From positions 1-64,000 of the forward strand of contig JAFYUS010000042.1 of NCBI GenBank assembly GCA_017549505.1: a stretch of 64,000 nt of DNA. Direction: 5' to 3'. Numbering within the stretch: position 1 is the stretch's first letter; each line of letters starts with the position of its first letter. The DNA comes from Bacteroidales bacterium (lineage in GTDB: Bacteria; Bacteroidota; Bacteroidia; Bacteroidales; UBA932). Made by a program: the position numbers and the translations under genes. Positions 1 through 7,326 of this stretch are shown here, in pieces. The notes beneath the pieces are model-generated. The model did not search any database, was not told the DNA's origin, and worked only from the letters and a program-made list of their open reading frames with translations.

Positions 1-380
1 TCTCAGGTATCCTTCCATTCAGCCTTGATATCGACCAGACATTCATCGCTGCGATCCTGACTATCATCGGTTACGCAATCAACGATACAGTGGTTATCTT
101 CGACCGTATCCGTGAGTACAAGACTCTCCACCCTAAGGCAGACTTCCGTCAGAACGTGAACGAGGCTCTCAACAGCACTCTCTCACGTACTATGAACACA
201 TCACTCACAACACTCGTTACAATGCTTGCAATCGCAATCTTCGGTGGTGAGGTGATCAGAGGTCTTGCAGTAGCCCTCATCCTCGGTATCGTGATCGGTA
301 CTTACGCTTCTATCTTCATCGCAACACCTATCATGTTCGATGTAACAAAGAAGGCTGAGGCCAAGAAGGCAAAGAAGTAA
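1..380 (+). CDS. secDF: Protein translocase SecDF, C-terminal end (partial)
   Basis: This is the last 125 or so residues of the SecD/SecF fusion typical of Bacteroidota; the gene enters from the left edge in the frame starting at base 3. SecDF is an inner-membrane RND-type subunit that uses proton motive force to pull exported proteins through SecYEG. The visible part carries the SecF signature INDTVVIFDRIRE and the following hydrophobic helices (LTTLVTMLAIAIFGG and a second segment ending IFIATPIMF), then a short Lys/Ala-rich cytoplasmic tail (KKAEAKKAKK). No start codon is inside the window; the internal ATG at 90 is not a start. A strong hairpin terminator follows the stop codon. Confidence 0.93.
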   Translation, partial: SGILPFSLDIDQTFIAAILTIIGYAINDTVVIFDRIREYKTLHPKADFRQNVNEALNSTLSRTMNTSLTTLVTMLAIAIFGGEVIRGLAVALILGIVIGTYASIFIATPIMFDVTKKAEAKKAKK

Positions 381-402
381 TCAACACTTCAACATAACAA
401 AA

Positions 403-437
403 ATAGAGCGATCCATTATGGACCGCTCTATTTTTTT
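403..437 (+). terminator. Rho-independent terminator after secDF
   Basis: An inverted repeat with arms around TAGAGCG and CGCTCTA, extended inwards by TCCA/TGGA, is followed by a run of seven T residues. It begins about 20 bases after the secDF stop codon and is correctly oriented for it. Confidence 0.85.
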
Positions 438-472
438 ATCTGCCTGTAATGGCATCTGTATTTTAGCTTTCG

Positions 473-619
473 CCAGGCATTTCAAGCCGTTGAGCGGAGT
501 AAACCTGCTGGAGATGCCTGGAATGGCATTCGTTCCGCTCAACGGCAGAAATTTCCGACCGTTGAGCGGGATAAACTTCATTGTAAGTGCTCCAGAAAGG
601 GTTAACTCCGCTCAACGGC
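473..619. repeat. Alternating CCGTTGAGCGG palindromic repeat array
   Basis: Four copies of the 11-mer CCGTTGAGCGG alternate in orientation at 487-497 (+), 535-545 (-), 559-569 (+) and 608-618 (-). Each +/- pair can fold into a hairpin; the first pair has a 13-bp perfect stem (486-498 with 534-546). Copies 1 and 4 also share the flank AGTWAAC. The array lies in the non-coding space between the convergent 3' ends of secDF and dnaE. It resembles REP-type intergenic repeats; no coding function is supported. Confidence 0.7.
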
Positions 620-629
620 TTGGCACCGG

Positions 630-786
630 GCGGATGATAGGGATTGCGGAGGCGTGTCCACCCCCGGACACGGGCAGGGGGAGGGGCCCGCAAGATACGA
701 GTTCCGCGTCAGCGGGACGAAGTAGATTGTGGGAGGGGCCGGAGTGAGCGAAGCGAACGGAGTCCTCCGCAATCCCTATCATCCGC
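630..786. repeat. GC-rich intergenic element bounded by 23-bp perfect inverted repeats
   Basis: Bases 630-652 are the exact reverse complement of 764-786. The 111-bp interior is very GC-rich and contains smaller hairpins, for example GTGTCC/GGACAC at 654-671. The blocks CCACCCCCGG (658-667) and GGGCAGGGGG (672-681) recur, reverse-complemented and in the same relative order, in the element at 7147-7301. It lies about 20 bp past the dnaE stop codon. It may be a non-autonomous palindromic element or a structured RNA or terminator; it encodes no transposase. Confidence 0.6.
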
Positions 787-806
787 TCTGTATAACTAGA
801 CAGAGA

Positions 807-3800
807 TTACTTCTTGAGGACGGTATATCTTACACGGAGCTTCTCCAGTTCCTGGATAAAGGAAGCTGTTACGGCAACGCGGAACTTGCGCGAAAGGAAC
901 TCGATGTTCCACTTCTTTTCCGGGTCGAAAAGGTACATGCTGAGCGGTACGTTTCCTTTGTTTTTCCTAATCAGCGCTACAAGGCTTTCGCGGAACTCCG
1001 GCGTCAGCATAGGAGTCGTGATATTGATGGCAAAACCCTTGATATATGTATCTGCCACATTTCCAAGCAACATCACCTTCTTGACCTTGAATCCGTAAGG
1101 GGAGGTCTTTCCTTGAGCCCTGTCCTCCGGCTTGATATAATACTTTTCGTCTATTTCACCTTCTATATATATGGTATTGTTCTGTACCATATAACTCATA
1201 TAAGCTTCATGGTCCTTGCCATAGAGCTTGAGTTCATAGCTGCCTCCGAAGTCCTCGATCACAGTCCTTGACCATGGACGGCCGCTCTGACCGGTTATAT
1301 GCTCGGATTTAGTAATGAAGCCTGCAACAGCAACCTTCATCTTGGTCTTCTTCATTTCACACTCGGACACCAGAGCATTAAGCTCGCCAAGCTGACATGT
1401 AGTGAAATTCTCGAGTTCGAACTGATATGTGTCGAGAGGATGGGCAGACAGATACATTCCGACCAGCTCCTTCTCATATTGTAGCTTTTCGAGAACATCC
1501 TCTTCTCCGACCATCGCCGGAATTTCAGGCCTTTCCGGCTTCATCTCCTCGGCTTCGCCGAAAAGGGAGATGCTGCTCTCCATGCTGTCCTTCTTATAAA
1601 GTTCTCCGTATCTAAGGAGTGTATCCATGAACGGATCACCGTTCTTTCCCGTAAGTACGAACTGTTTGCGGCAGATGCCGAAACTGTCGAACGCGCCGGC
1701 ATGAAGAAGTGATTCGAATGCCTTTCTATTGACTACTCCGGACATCCTTTCTACAAAGTCATAGATATCCGTGAAAAGTCCGTTTTCTTCTCTTTCCGCA
1801 AGGATTGCACGTACGATATTATCACCGAATCCCTTGATTCCTCCCATTCCGAAGCGGATCTCACCCTGCTTGTTTACGGTAAATCTTGCATCCGACTCGT
1901 TTATATCCGGATTAAGGACCTTGATGCCGTTCTTCTTGCAGTCATCCATGATCTTCTTGATCTCATCCATATTGGAGAGGTTCTTGGTCAGGTTGGCCGC
2001 CTGGAACTCTGCAGGATAATGGGCCTTGAGCCATCCGGTCTGGTAACTTACCCATGCATAACATGTAGCGTGGGACTTGTTAAACGCATATGCAGCGAAC
2101 TTTTCCCAGTCTGCCCAGATCTTCTCAAGGGTTTCCTTAGGATGTCCATTTTTCTGACCACCTTCAAGGAAGAGGTCCTTAAGGGAATTAAGAAGGTCGA
2201 TGATCTTCTTACCCATGGCCTTACGGAGAGTATCCGCCTGACCTCTGGTGAAGTTTGCGAGCTTGCGGGACAGAAGCATCACCTGCTCCTGGTATACTGT
2301 AATTCCGTATGTATCCTGGAGAGTTTCCTCCATCTCCGGAAGGTCGTATACAATCGGCTGACGGCCCTGTTTACGTTCTACGAAATCCGGAATATAATCC
2401 ATAGGACCCGGACGGTAAAGGGCATTCATCGCGATAAGGTCCTCGAAACGGGTAGGCTGGAGCTTGATCAGCCACTCCTTCATTCCCGGACTTTCAAACT
2501 GGAATACACTGGTCGTATCTCCACGGCTGTAAAGCGCATATGCTTCAGGGTCATCGATCGGAATCTTCTCTATATCGAACTCGATGCCGAAACGCTTCTT
2601 GATATTTGCCTGACATTCCTTTATGATGGACAATGTCCTGAGTCCCAGGAAGTCCATCTTGAGCATGCCGACTTCTTCGATATAATGGCCGTCATACTGT
2701 GATACCCATACTTCTTCTCCGGTCAGCTTGTCGTTTGCAATCGAGATCGGAATATATTCTGTAAGATTGCCTCGACCGATGATCATCGCACAGGCGTGGA
2801 CACCTGTCTGACGGATACAGCCTTCGAGTTTTCCGGCATATTCAAGCACCTCACGGGTCTGTTCGGAACCGTTCTCCAGCTCGGCACTCAACTCTCCATA
2901 TTTAAGACAGTTGCCAAGCTTCGGCTTGAATTCCTTGACAACCTTCTTTCCGTCCGCATCGGTTATCGTAGCCTCGAACGGTCTGTCAGGTACAAGCTTG
3001 GTGAGACGGTTGGATTCCTCTATGGACATACGGCTTACGCGGGCGACGTCCTTGATCGCGGACTTCGCCGCCATCGTACCATATGTGATCACATGGGAAA
3101 TATGGTCTTTGCCGTATTTCTCCTCAATATACTGGAATACACGATATCTTCCGTCGTCATCGAAGTCGATGTCGACATCGGGCATGTTGATTCGGTCAGG
3201 GTTTAGGAATCGCTCGAAGAGGAGGTCGTACCTGATCGGGTCGATATTGGTGATCTTCAGACAGTATGCTACAGCTGAACCGGCCGCGGATCCACGACCT
3301 GGACCGACAGATATACCCTCGCTTCGCGCTGCAGCAATGAAGTCCTGAACGATGAGGAAGTAATCAGGGAAGCCCATCTTGCAGATGGTCTTGAGTTCGA
3401 ATTCTATTCGCTCGGCCTGCTCGTCGGTAAGCGTGTCGCCATAGCGCCACTGCGCTCCCTGATAGGTAAGATGACAGAGGTATGCGACAGACCTGCAGAA
3501 TTCCTCGCCTCGCTCGGTTCCGTTCTTGTCACATCTACCTTCGTCGATGATGTCCTTATATTTCTCAAGGTAGGTATCTATATCCTGAAGGAAGTCTTCC
3601 GGAAGATCGAACTTAGGAAGGATAGGATCCTTGTCGATCTTATAACTTTCTATCTTGTCCGCGACCTCCAGAGTATTCGCAAGAGTCTCAGGATGCTTAT
3701 AGAACATATCAAGCATCTCTTCCTCACTCTTCAGGTACTCCTGCTGGGTATATCTCAATCTGTTCGGGTCATCTACAAAAACATTTGTAGTAAGACAGAT

Positions 3801-4493
3801 GAGCCTGTCATGGGCAGGGCCGTCTTCCTTGCGGGTAAAGTGGACGTCATTGGTCGCCACCACCTTTGTACCTGTCTTTTCTGCAAGCACGAAGATACCC
3901 TCGTTTGCAACCAGCTGCCTCTCGTACACCTCCTGCGACTGACCCGGAATCTGGGTCTTATGTTCCTGCACTTCCAGATAGAAGTCTTCTCCGAAGACTC
4001 TCTTATGCCACATTACAGCCTCTTCCGCTCCCTTCATATCACCTGCGATGATCGCTCTCGGGATCTCACCGGCTATACATGCCGAGCAGCACACAAGCCC
4101 CTTGGAATATTGTTCCACAACTTCATGTGACACTCTTGGCTTGTCATAGTACTTTCCCTCGATATGGCCTGTCGATACTATCTTCATGAGGTTCTTGTAA
4201 CCTTCATAGTTCTTCGCCAGGAGGATGAGGTGGAAGTAACTTCTGTGATCCTTGTCCTTGAGCTTATGGTCATAGTGGCGGGTCACATATATCTCACATC
4301 CGATGATCGGCTTGACCTCGGGAAATTTCTTCGCCACCTTCAGGAATTCCTTGACACCATACATGTTTCCATGGTCTGTAATGGCCAAAGCCGGCATGCC
4401 AAGTTCCTTGGCACGCTCAAAAAGGCTGGCAATAGATGCCTGACCGTCTAGAATGGAATATTGTGTATGGACATGAAGATGGACGAATGACAT
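807..4493 (-). CDS. dnaE: DNA polymerase III subunit alpha
   Basis: This is the replicative polymerase of the chromosomal replisome, 1228 residues, within the usual size for Bacteroidales DnaE. It opens with a PHP domain (HLHVHTQYSILDG near residue 5). The polymerase core shows the catalytic acid cluster PDVDIDFDDDGR (about residues 438-450) and the third-aspartate motif KMDFLGLRTL (about 610-620), followed by YRPGPMDYIPDF. A helix-hairpin-helix region follows, and an OB-fold stretch (about 1035-1110) lies near the C-terminus. The start ATG is preceded by a TATCTTTG promoter element. The 3' end faces secDF with the repeat elements between them. Confidence 0.98.
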   Translation of the reverse strand: MSFVHLHVHTQYSILDGQASIASLFERAKELGMPALAITDHGNMYGVKEFLKVAKKFPEVKPIIGCEIYVTRHYDHKLKDKDHRSYFHLILLAKNYEGYKNLMKIVSTGHIEGKYYDKPRVSHEVVEQYSKGLVCCSACIAGEIPRAIIAGDMKGAEEAVMWHKRVFGEDFYLEVQEHKTQIPGQSQEVYERQLVANEGIFVLAEKTGTKVVATNDVHFTRKEDGPAHDRLICLTTNVFVDDPNRLRYTQQEYLKSEEEMLDMFYKHPETLANTLEVADKIESYKIDKDPILPKFDLPEDFLQDIDTYLEKYKDIIDEGRCDKNGTERGEEFCRSVAYLCHLTYQGAQWRYGDTLTDEQAERIEFELKTICKMGFPDYFLIVQDFIAAARSEGISVGPGRGSAAGSAVAYCLKITNIDPIRYDLLFERFLNPDRINMPDVDIDFDDDGRYRVFQYIEEKYGKDHISHVITYGTMAAKSAIKDVARVSRMSIEESNRLTKLVPDRPFEATITDADGKKVVKEFKPKLGNCLKYGELSAELENGSEQTREVLEYAGKLEGCIRQTGVHACAMIIGRGNLTEYIPISIANDKLTGEEVWVSQYDGHYIEEVGMLKMDFLGLRTLSIIKECQANIKKRFGIEFDIEKIPIDDPEAYALYSRGDTTSVFQFESPGMKEWLIKLQPTRFEDLIAMNALYRPGPMDYIPDFVERKQGRQPIVYDLPEMEETLQDTYGITVYQEQVMLLSRKLANFTRGQADTLRKAMGKKIIDLLNSLKDLFLEGGQKNGHPKETLEKIWADWEKFAAYAFNKSHATCYAWVSYQTGWLKAHYPAEFQAANLTKNLSNMDEIKKIMDDCKKNGIKVLNPDINESDARFTVNKQGEIRFGMGGIKGFGDNIVRAILAEREENGLFTDIYDFVERMSGVVNRKAFESLLHAGAFDSFGICRKQFVLTGKNGDPFMDTLLRYGELYKKDSMESSISLFGEAEEMKPERPEIPAMVGEEDVLEKLQYEKELVGMYLSAHPLDTYQFELENFTTCQLGELNALVSECEMKKTKMKVAVAGFITKSEHITGQSGRPWSRTVIEDFGGSYELKLYGKDHEAYMSYMVQNNTIYIEGEIDEKYYIKPEDRAQGKTSPYGFKVKKVMLLGNVADTYIKGFAINITTPMLTPEFRESLVALIRKNKGNVPLSMYLFDPEKKWNIEFLSRKFRVAVTASFIQELEKLRVRYTVLKK

Positions 4494-4521
4494 ATACCGG
4501 GTCTTTTAAGTGTAAGGAGGA

Positions 4522-4529
4522 CAAAGATA
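4522..4529 (-). promoter_or_regulatory. dnaE promoter, -7 element TATCTTTG
   Basis: TATCTTTG on the minus strand matches the Bacteroidetes -7 consensus TAnnTTTG and lies about 29 bases upstream of the dnaE ATG. No other match lies closer to the gene. Confidence 0.6.
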
Positions 4530-4545
4530 GGCAAACTTACCCTAC

Positions 4546-4611
4546 CTATCAAAAATAAATTATGGCTATCGCGACTGATTGGTCGCGATAGCCATAATTT
4601 ATTTTTGATAG
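4546..4611 (-). terminator. 30-bp perfect hairpin downstream of the DUF4923 gene
   Basis: Bases 4546-4575 and 4582-4611 are exact reverse complements with a six-base loop (TGATTG). The lower stem is AT-rich (CAAAAATAAATTATGG), so the transcript of either strand could terminate here. It starts four bases beyond the DUF4923 stop codon, which fits a terminator for that minus-strand operon and insulates the dnaE promoter just downstream. Confidence 0.75.
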
Positions 4612-4615
4612 AATT

Positions 4616-5233
4616 CTACTTCTTCAGTTCAAGTCCGAGCTGCATGCCGTCATACTGGCCGGCAATTGTGCTGACAGTCTTGAGAGTTGCATTGTTGCTG
4701 CTTGCAGTAAGTTTCTCAAGGAGCTCAAGAAGCTTGTCTGCCTGGAAGAGAAGGTCAAGCTGGGAGCTTGTAGCTGAGATTGCAGCAGTGAAAGGCTTAA
4801 GGGCGATGGCCTTGCCGAACTGGAGGCTCATTGTCTTGTAGTCCTCGCTTACCGAATAGGTTCCGTTGAAGCTCTTTCCTTTCACGTTTGCAGAGAATGT
4901 CTTGTCTTCATTGAATGTGAACGAGAATGTACCGGCCTTGATTCCGACCTTCTGAACATACTCGTCGAGCTTGTCTTCAACCTGACCGGCAGCAAGAGAT
5001 GCCGCAGTGCTCTTGAGAAGATCCTCACTCTCGAACTTTACAGCAGTACCGGAATATGTCCATGTACCCTTCACGTCGACTGGAAGCGTAGTTCCTGTAA
5101 CGCTTTCAACCACATTCTTTACGGTTTCATTGTTTGTTGCCTTCTTGAGAAGGTCCTTGAGGGTCTGAGCCGAAGCAGTCTGGCCTGCAAGGCAGACTGC
5201 CATTGCCATGATGCTGATGATGATTCTTTTCAT
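4616..5233 (-). CDS. DUF4923 family secreted protein
   Basis: This 205-residue protein has a signal peptide ending in TASAQ (about residues 1-23), so it is exported. After a short linker (LKDLLKKATNNETVKNVV) it has one domain with the pattern GTWTYSGTAVKFES and later FNGTYSVSEDYKTMSLQFG, which resembles the DUF4923 family of Bacteroidales lipocalin-like small barrels. No catalytic residues are evident. It lies 11 bp after the ThiL-like gene and probably shares its promoter; the pair ends in the 30-bp hairpin. Function is unknown. Confidence 0.8.
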   Translation of the reverse strand: MKRIIISIMAMAVCLAGQTASAQTLKDLLKKATNNETVKNVVESVTGTTLPVDVKGTWTYSGTAVKFESEDLLKSTAASLAAGQVEDKLDEYVQKVGIKAGTFSFTFNEDKTFSANVKGKSFNGTYSVSEDYKTMSLQFGKAIALKPFTAAISATSSQLDLLFQADKLLELLEKLTASSNNATLKTVSTIAGQYDGMQLGLELKK

Positions 5234-5244
5234 ATTATTGATGT

Positions 5245-6255
5245 TTATTCGTTTTTCCAGCCTTGTGCCTTGATTGGAAGTTCCACTCCGTCAGGAGTTA
5301 CTACCGCTGCACCTACTTCCGGCTTTGCCAGATGTCCGATGATGTCGAATGTCTGGAAGTCGTGACGGAACTTGTCGTGCTTGCCGATAGGGATTGTGAA
5401 GAGCATGCGGTAATCTTCACCTCCGTTGAGGGCTGCAGATATCGGATCGATGTTGAGTTCCTTGCCGAGTTCGAATGTCTTGCCTGCAAAAGGAAGCTTG
5501 TCTACATAAATCTTCGCTCCCAGTCCGCTATCGCGTACCAGTCTCTTTACTGCATCTGCAAGTCCTCTTGTCACGAGATATCCATAAGAAGGGATGATTT
5601 CTGCATCTTCCAGCTGAGAGACTGTCTGCGGATTGATCTTCGGCTTGAGGTATGCTCCTACAAGATGCTTGTAGTCTTCCAGCTTAGGCTGTGCCTTGGC
5701 GTCTCCGCTCTGTTCGAAGGCTCTCTTTTCCCTTTCCAGGACCTGGAATCCCATGAATGCAGCTCCAAGATTGTCTGATACGCAGATAAGGTCCATGCTC
5801 TTCGCTGCTGAACGGCGCTTTGCCGTCAGAAGAGAAGTCTCACCTGTAGCGGCAACGCTTATCGCAAGGCCGTTAGGGGATGGTACAAGGTCAAGCGATA
5901 CTTTCTTGTAGCCATGTTCCTTTGCTGCAGTTACAGCACCTTCCCATACTTCCTTGATATGCTTGAAGTCAAGTTTTGAAGATATTCCGAGACGGATGTC
6001 GAGGGTGCGCGGATGCGAGAGTTCCACATAAAGCTCTCCAGTTACAGCTGTCACGCATTTATAACCGAGATGCTTGAGCGGGAAATATACAAGATCGAAG
6101 TCGATGCCTTCGATGAAGGTTCGTGACTGCTGGGTGACATAGGCTTTGCCTGAAGTCTCGAACCAGCTGCTTTCAAACGGTTTGTAAGGGGTTCCTTCGT
6201 AGAGTTTAGCAATCGCCTCTACTCTTCCGAGGTCTGAGAATGTTTCTTCTGCCAT
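5245..6255 (-). CDS. ThiL-like (AIR synthase fold) protein with degraded active site
   Basis: This 336-residue protein aligns from memory with Bacteroidales thiamine-monophosphate kinase: FVPLKHLGY-like FPLKHLGYK, MDLICVSDNLGAAFMG and LNGGEDYRMLFT are nearly identical to ThiL. Key ATP/Mg-binding motifs are changed. The canonical GDDAAV is SGKAYV (residues 35-40), TDLLMEGVHF is SRTFIEGIDF, FSDVYAM is TGELYVE, GGDT is SLDL and ISDGL is VTRGL. The family fold is clear, but kinase activity is doubtful. The start MAEETF is chosen because a longer reading frame overlaps the divergent gene at 6307 and because a TACTTTTG promoter element lies just upstream of this ATG. It may be a pseudoenzyme or a diverged enzyme with a different substrate. 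Confidence 0.75.
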   Translation of the reverse strand: MAEETFSDLGRVEAIAKLYEGTPYKPFESSWFETSGKAYVTQQSRTFIEGIDFDLVYFPLKHLGYKCVTAVTGELYVELSHPRTLDIRLGISSKLDFKHIKEVWEGAVTAAKEHGYKKVSLDLVPSPNGLAISVAATGETSLLTAKRRSAAKSMDLICVSDNLGAAFMGFQVLEREKRAFEQSGDAKAQPKLEDYKHLVGAYLKPKINPQTVSQLEDAEIIPSYGYLVTRGLADAVKRLVRDSGLGAKIYVDKLPFAGKTFELGKELNIDPISAALNGGEDYRMLFTIPIGKHDKFRHDFQTFDIIGHLAKPEVGAAVVTPDGVELPIKAQGWKNE

Positions 6256-6274
6256 GTTATGAATCGTATTTATG

Positions 6275-6302
6275 CAAAAGTACAATAAAATCGTTAATTT
6301 TG
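6275..6302. promoter_or_regulatory. Divergent promoters for ThiL-like and EEP genes
   Basis: The minus strand has TACTTTTG at 6282-6275, about 20 bases before the ThiL-like ATG. The plus strand has TAATTTTG at 6295-6302, ending only four bases before the ATG of the EEP gene. Both match TAnnTTTG. The second would give a transcript starting at or next to the start codon. Confidence 0.55.
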
Positions 6303-6306
6303 CCGC

Positions 6307-7128
6307 ATGAAAAGAACACTTACAATACTTATTGCGGCAATACTGGTTCAGTTTGCCATGAGCGCCCAGGACCTTAAGGTGATGTCCTATAATATCAGAC
6401 AATCAGGAGCCAAAGACGGCACCAATTCATGGATGTACCGTTTTGCCGCCACCGGCGAAATGATAAAGGACCAGATGCCGGATGTATTCGGCGTGCAGGA
6501 AGCGACATTCGAACAGGTGTATTTCATCGAGCAGAACTTCAAGGAATACAAATACGTCGGAGGTGGACGTGAGGACGGAAAGAAGAAGGGAGAATATACT
6601 GCCATCTTCTGGAATAAGAAGAAGGTCTCATTGCTTGCTGACGGTATGTTCTGGCTTTCAGATACCCCTGAAACTGCAACGAAAGGCTGGGATGCAGAAT
6701 GTATCAGGACAGCTACATGGGCTCTTCTCAAGGATAAGAAGACCGGGAAAAAGTTCTACTTCGTCAACACCCATCTGGATCATGTAGGCAAGGAAGCCCG
6801 TAAGAACGGAGTAAAACTGATTCTAGACAGGATTACCATGATGAACAAAGACAATCTGCCGGTAATCCTTACAGGAGACTTCAACATGAAGCCTGCAGAT
6901 ATGACGATCAGAGAAGTTGAAGCCCAGCTGGTCAATGCCCGTAAGGCCGCTGTAAAGACAGACAATACAGGAACCTTCAACGGCTGGGGAAAAAGATCAG
7001 ACATAATCGACTACATCTTCTACTCCGGATTCTCTTCATGTCCGGAATACCAGACAGTGACCAAGAAGTACGATAACCGCAAGTTCGTCTCTGACCACTA
7101 TCCTATTACTGTTCAGCTGACTTTCTGA
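6307..7128 (+). CDS. Secreted endonuclease/exonuclease/phosphatase family protein
   Basis: This 273-residue exported protein has a signal peptide (residues 1-20, ending MSAQ) and one EEP domain. Motifs in order are VMSYNIR (metal-site Asn), VFGVQEA (catalytic Glu), NTHLDHVG (His), ILTGDFNMKP (Asp/Asn) and the C-terminal SDHYPI (Asp-His dyad). All catalytic positions are kept, so it should be an active metal-dependent phosphodiesterase or phosphatase of the periplasm or cell surface. The family covers nucleases, sphingomyelinases and inositol phosphatases, so the substrate is open. It is a single-gene unit with a promoter directly before the ATG and ends before the repeat element at 7147. Confidence 0.88.
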   Translation: MKRTLTILIAAILVQFAMSAQDLKVMSYNIRQSGAKDGTNSWMYRFAATGEMIKDQMPDVFGVQEATFEQVYFIEQNFKEYKYVGGGREDGKKKGEYTAIFWNKKKVSLLADGMFWLSDTPETATKGWDAECIRTATWALLKDKKTGKKFYFVNTHLDHVGKEARKNGVKLILDRITMMNKDNLPVILTGDFNMKPADMTIREVEAQLVNARKAAVKTDNTGTFNGWGKRSDIIDYIFYSGFSSCPEYQTVTKKYDNRKFVSDHYPITVQLTF

Positions 7129-7146
7129 CGACAGCTCTTTCAACTG

Positions 7147-7301
7147 ACAAATCCGGTGTCATAATATTCCGGTGACCCCCTGCCCTAAACCTGCTGCCGC
7201 AGGCTGCTCGCTGCAAAAGTCCACTGGACTATTTGCCTTGCCGCTCACGACCCCTAGCCGGGGGTGGCATGTCACTCTCCATATTATGACACCGGATTTG
7301 T
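7147..7301. repeat. GC-rich intergenic element bounded by 21-bp perfect inverted repeats
   Basis: Bases 7147-7167 are the exact reverse complement of 7281-7301, enclosing 113 bp. The interior has small hairpins (CCTGC/GCAGG, AGTCCA/TGGACT, CCCC/GGGG) and shares the blocks CCCCCTGCCC (7176-7185) and CCGGGGGTGG (7258-7267) with the element at 630-786. Like that one it sits between convergent 3' ends, here the EEP gene and GH3. It is either a MITE-like element or a conserved structured RNA or terminator. Confidence 0.65.
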
Positions 7302-7326
7302 AATTCGGCTATTATGAAACCGCGGA

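Noticed and set aside
418..747. Plus-strand open frame of 109 residues with PLSG/PLNG repeats
   Set aside because: It is the translation of the palindromic repeat array and GC-rich element; the opposite strand gives similar repeats, and there is no promoter or domain.
6256..6402. Longer N-terminus for the ThiL-like protein
   Set aside because: It would run into the divergent EEP gene and past the TACTTTTG promoter element; family alignment starts at MAEETF.
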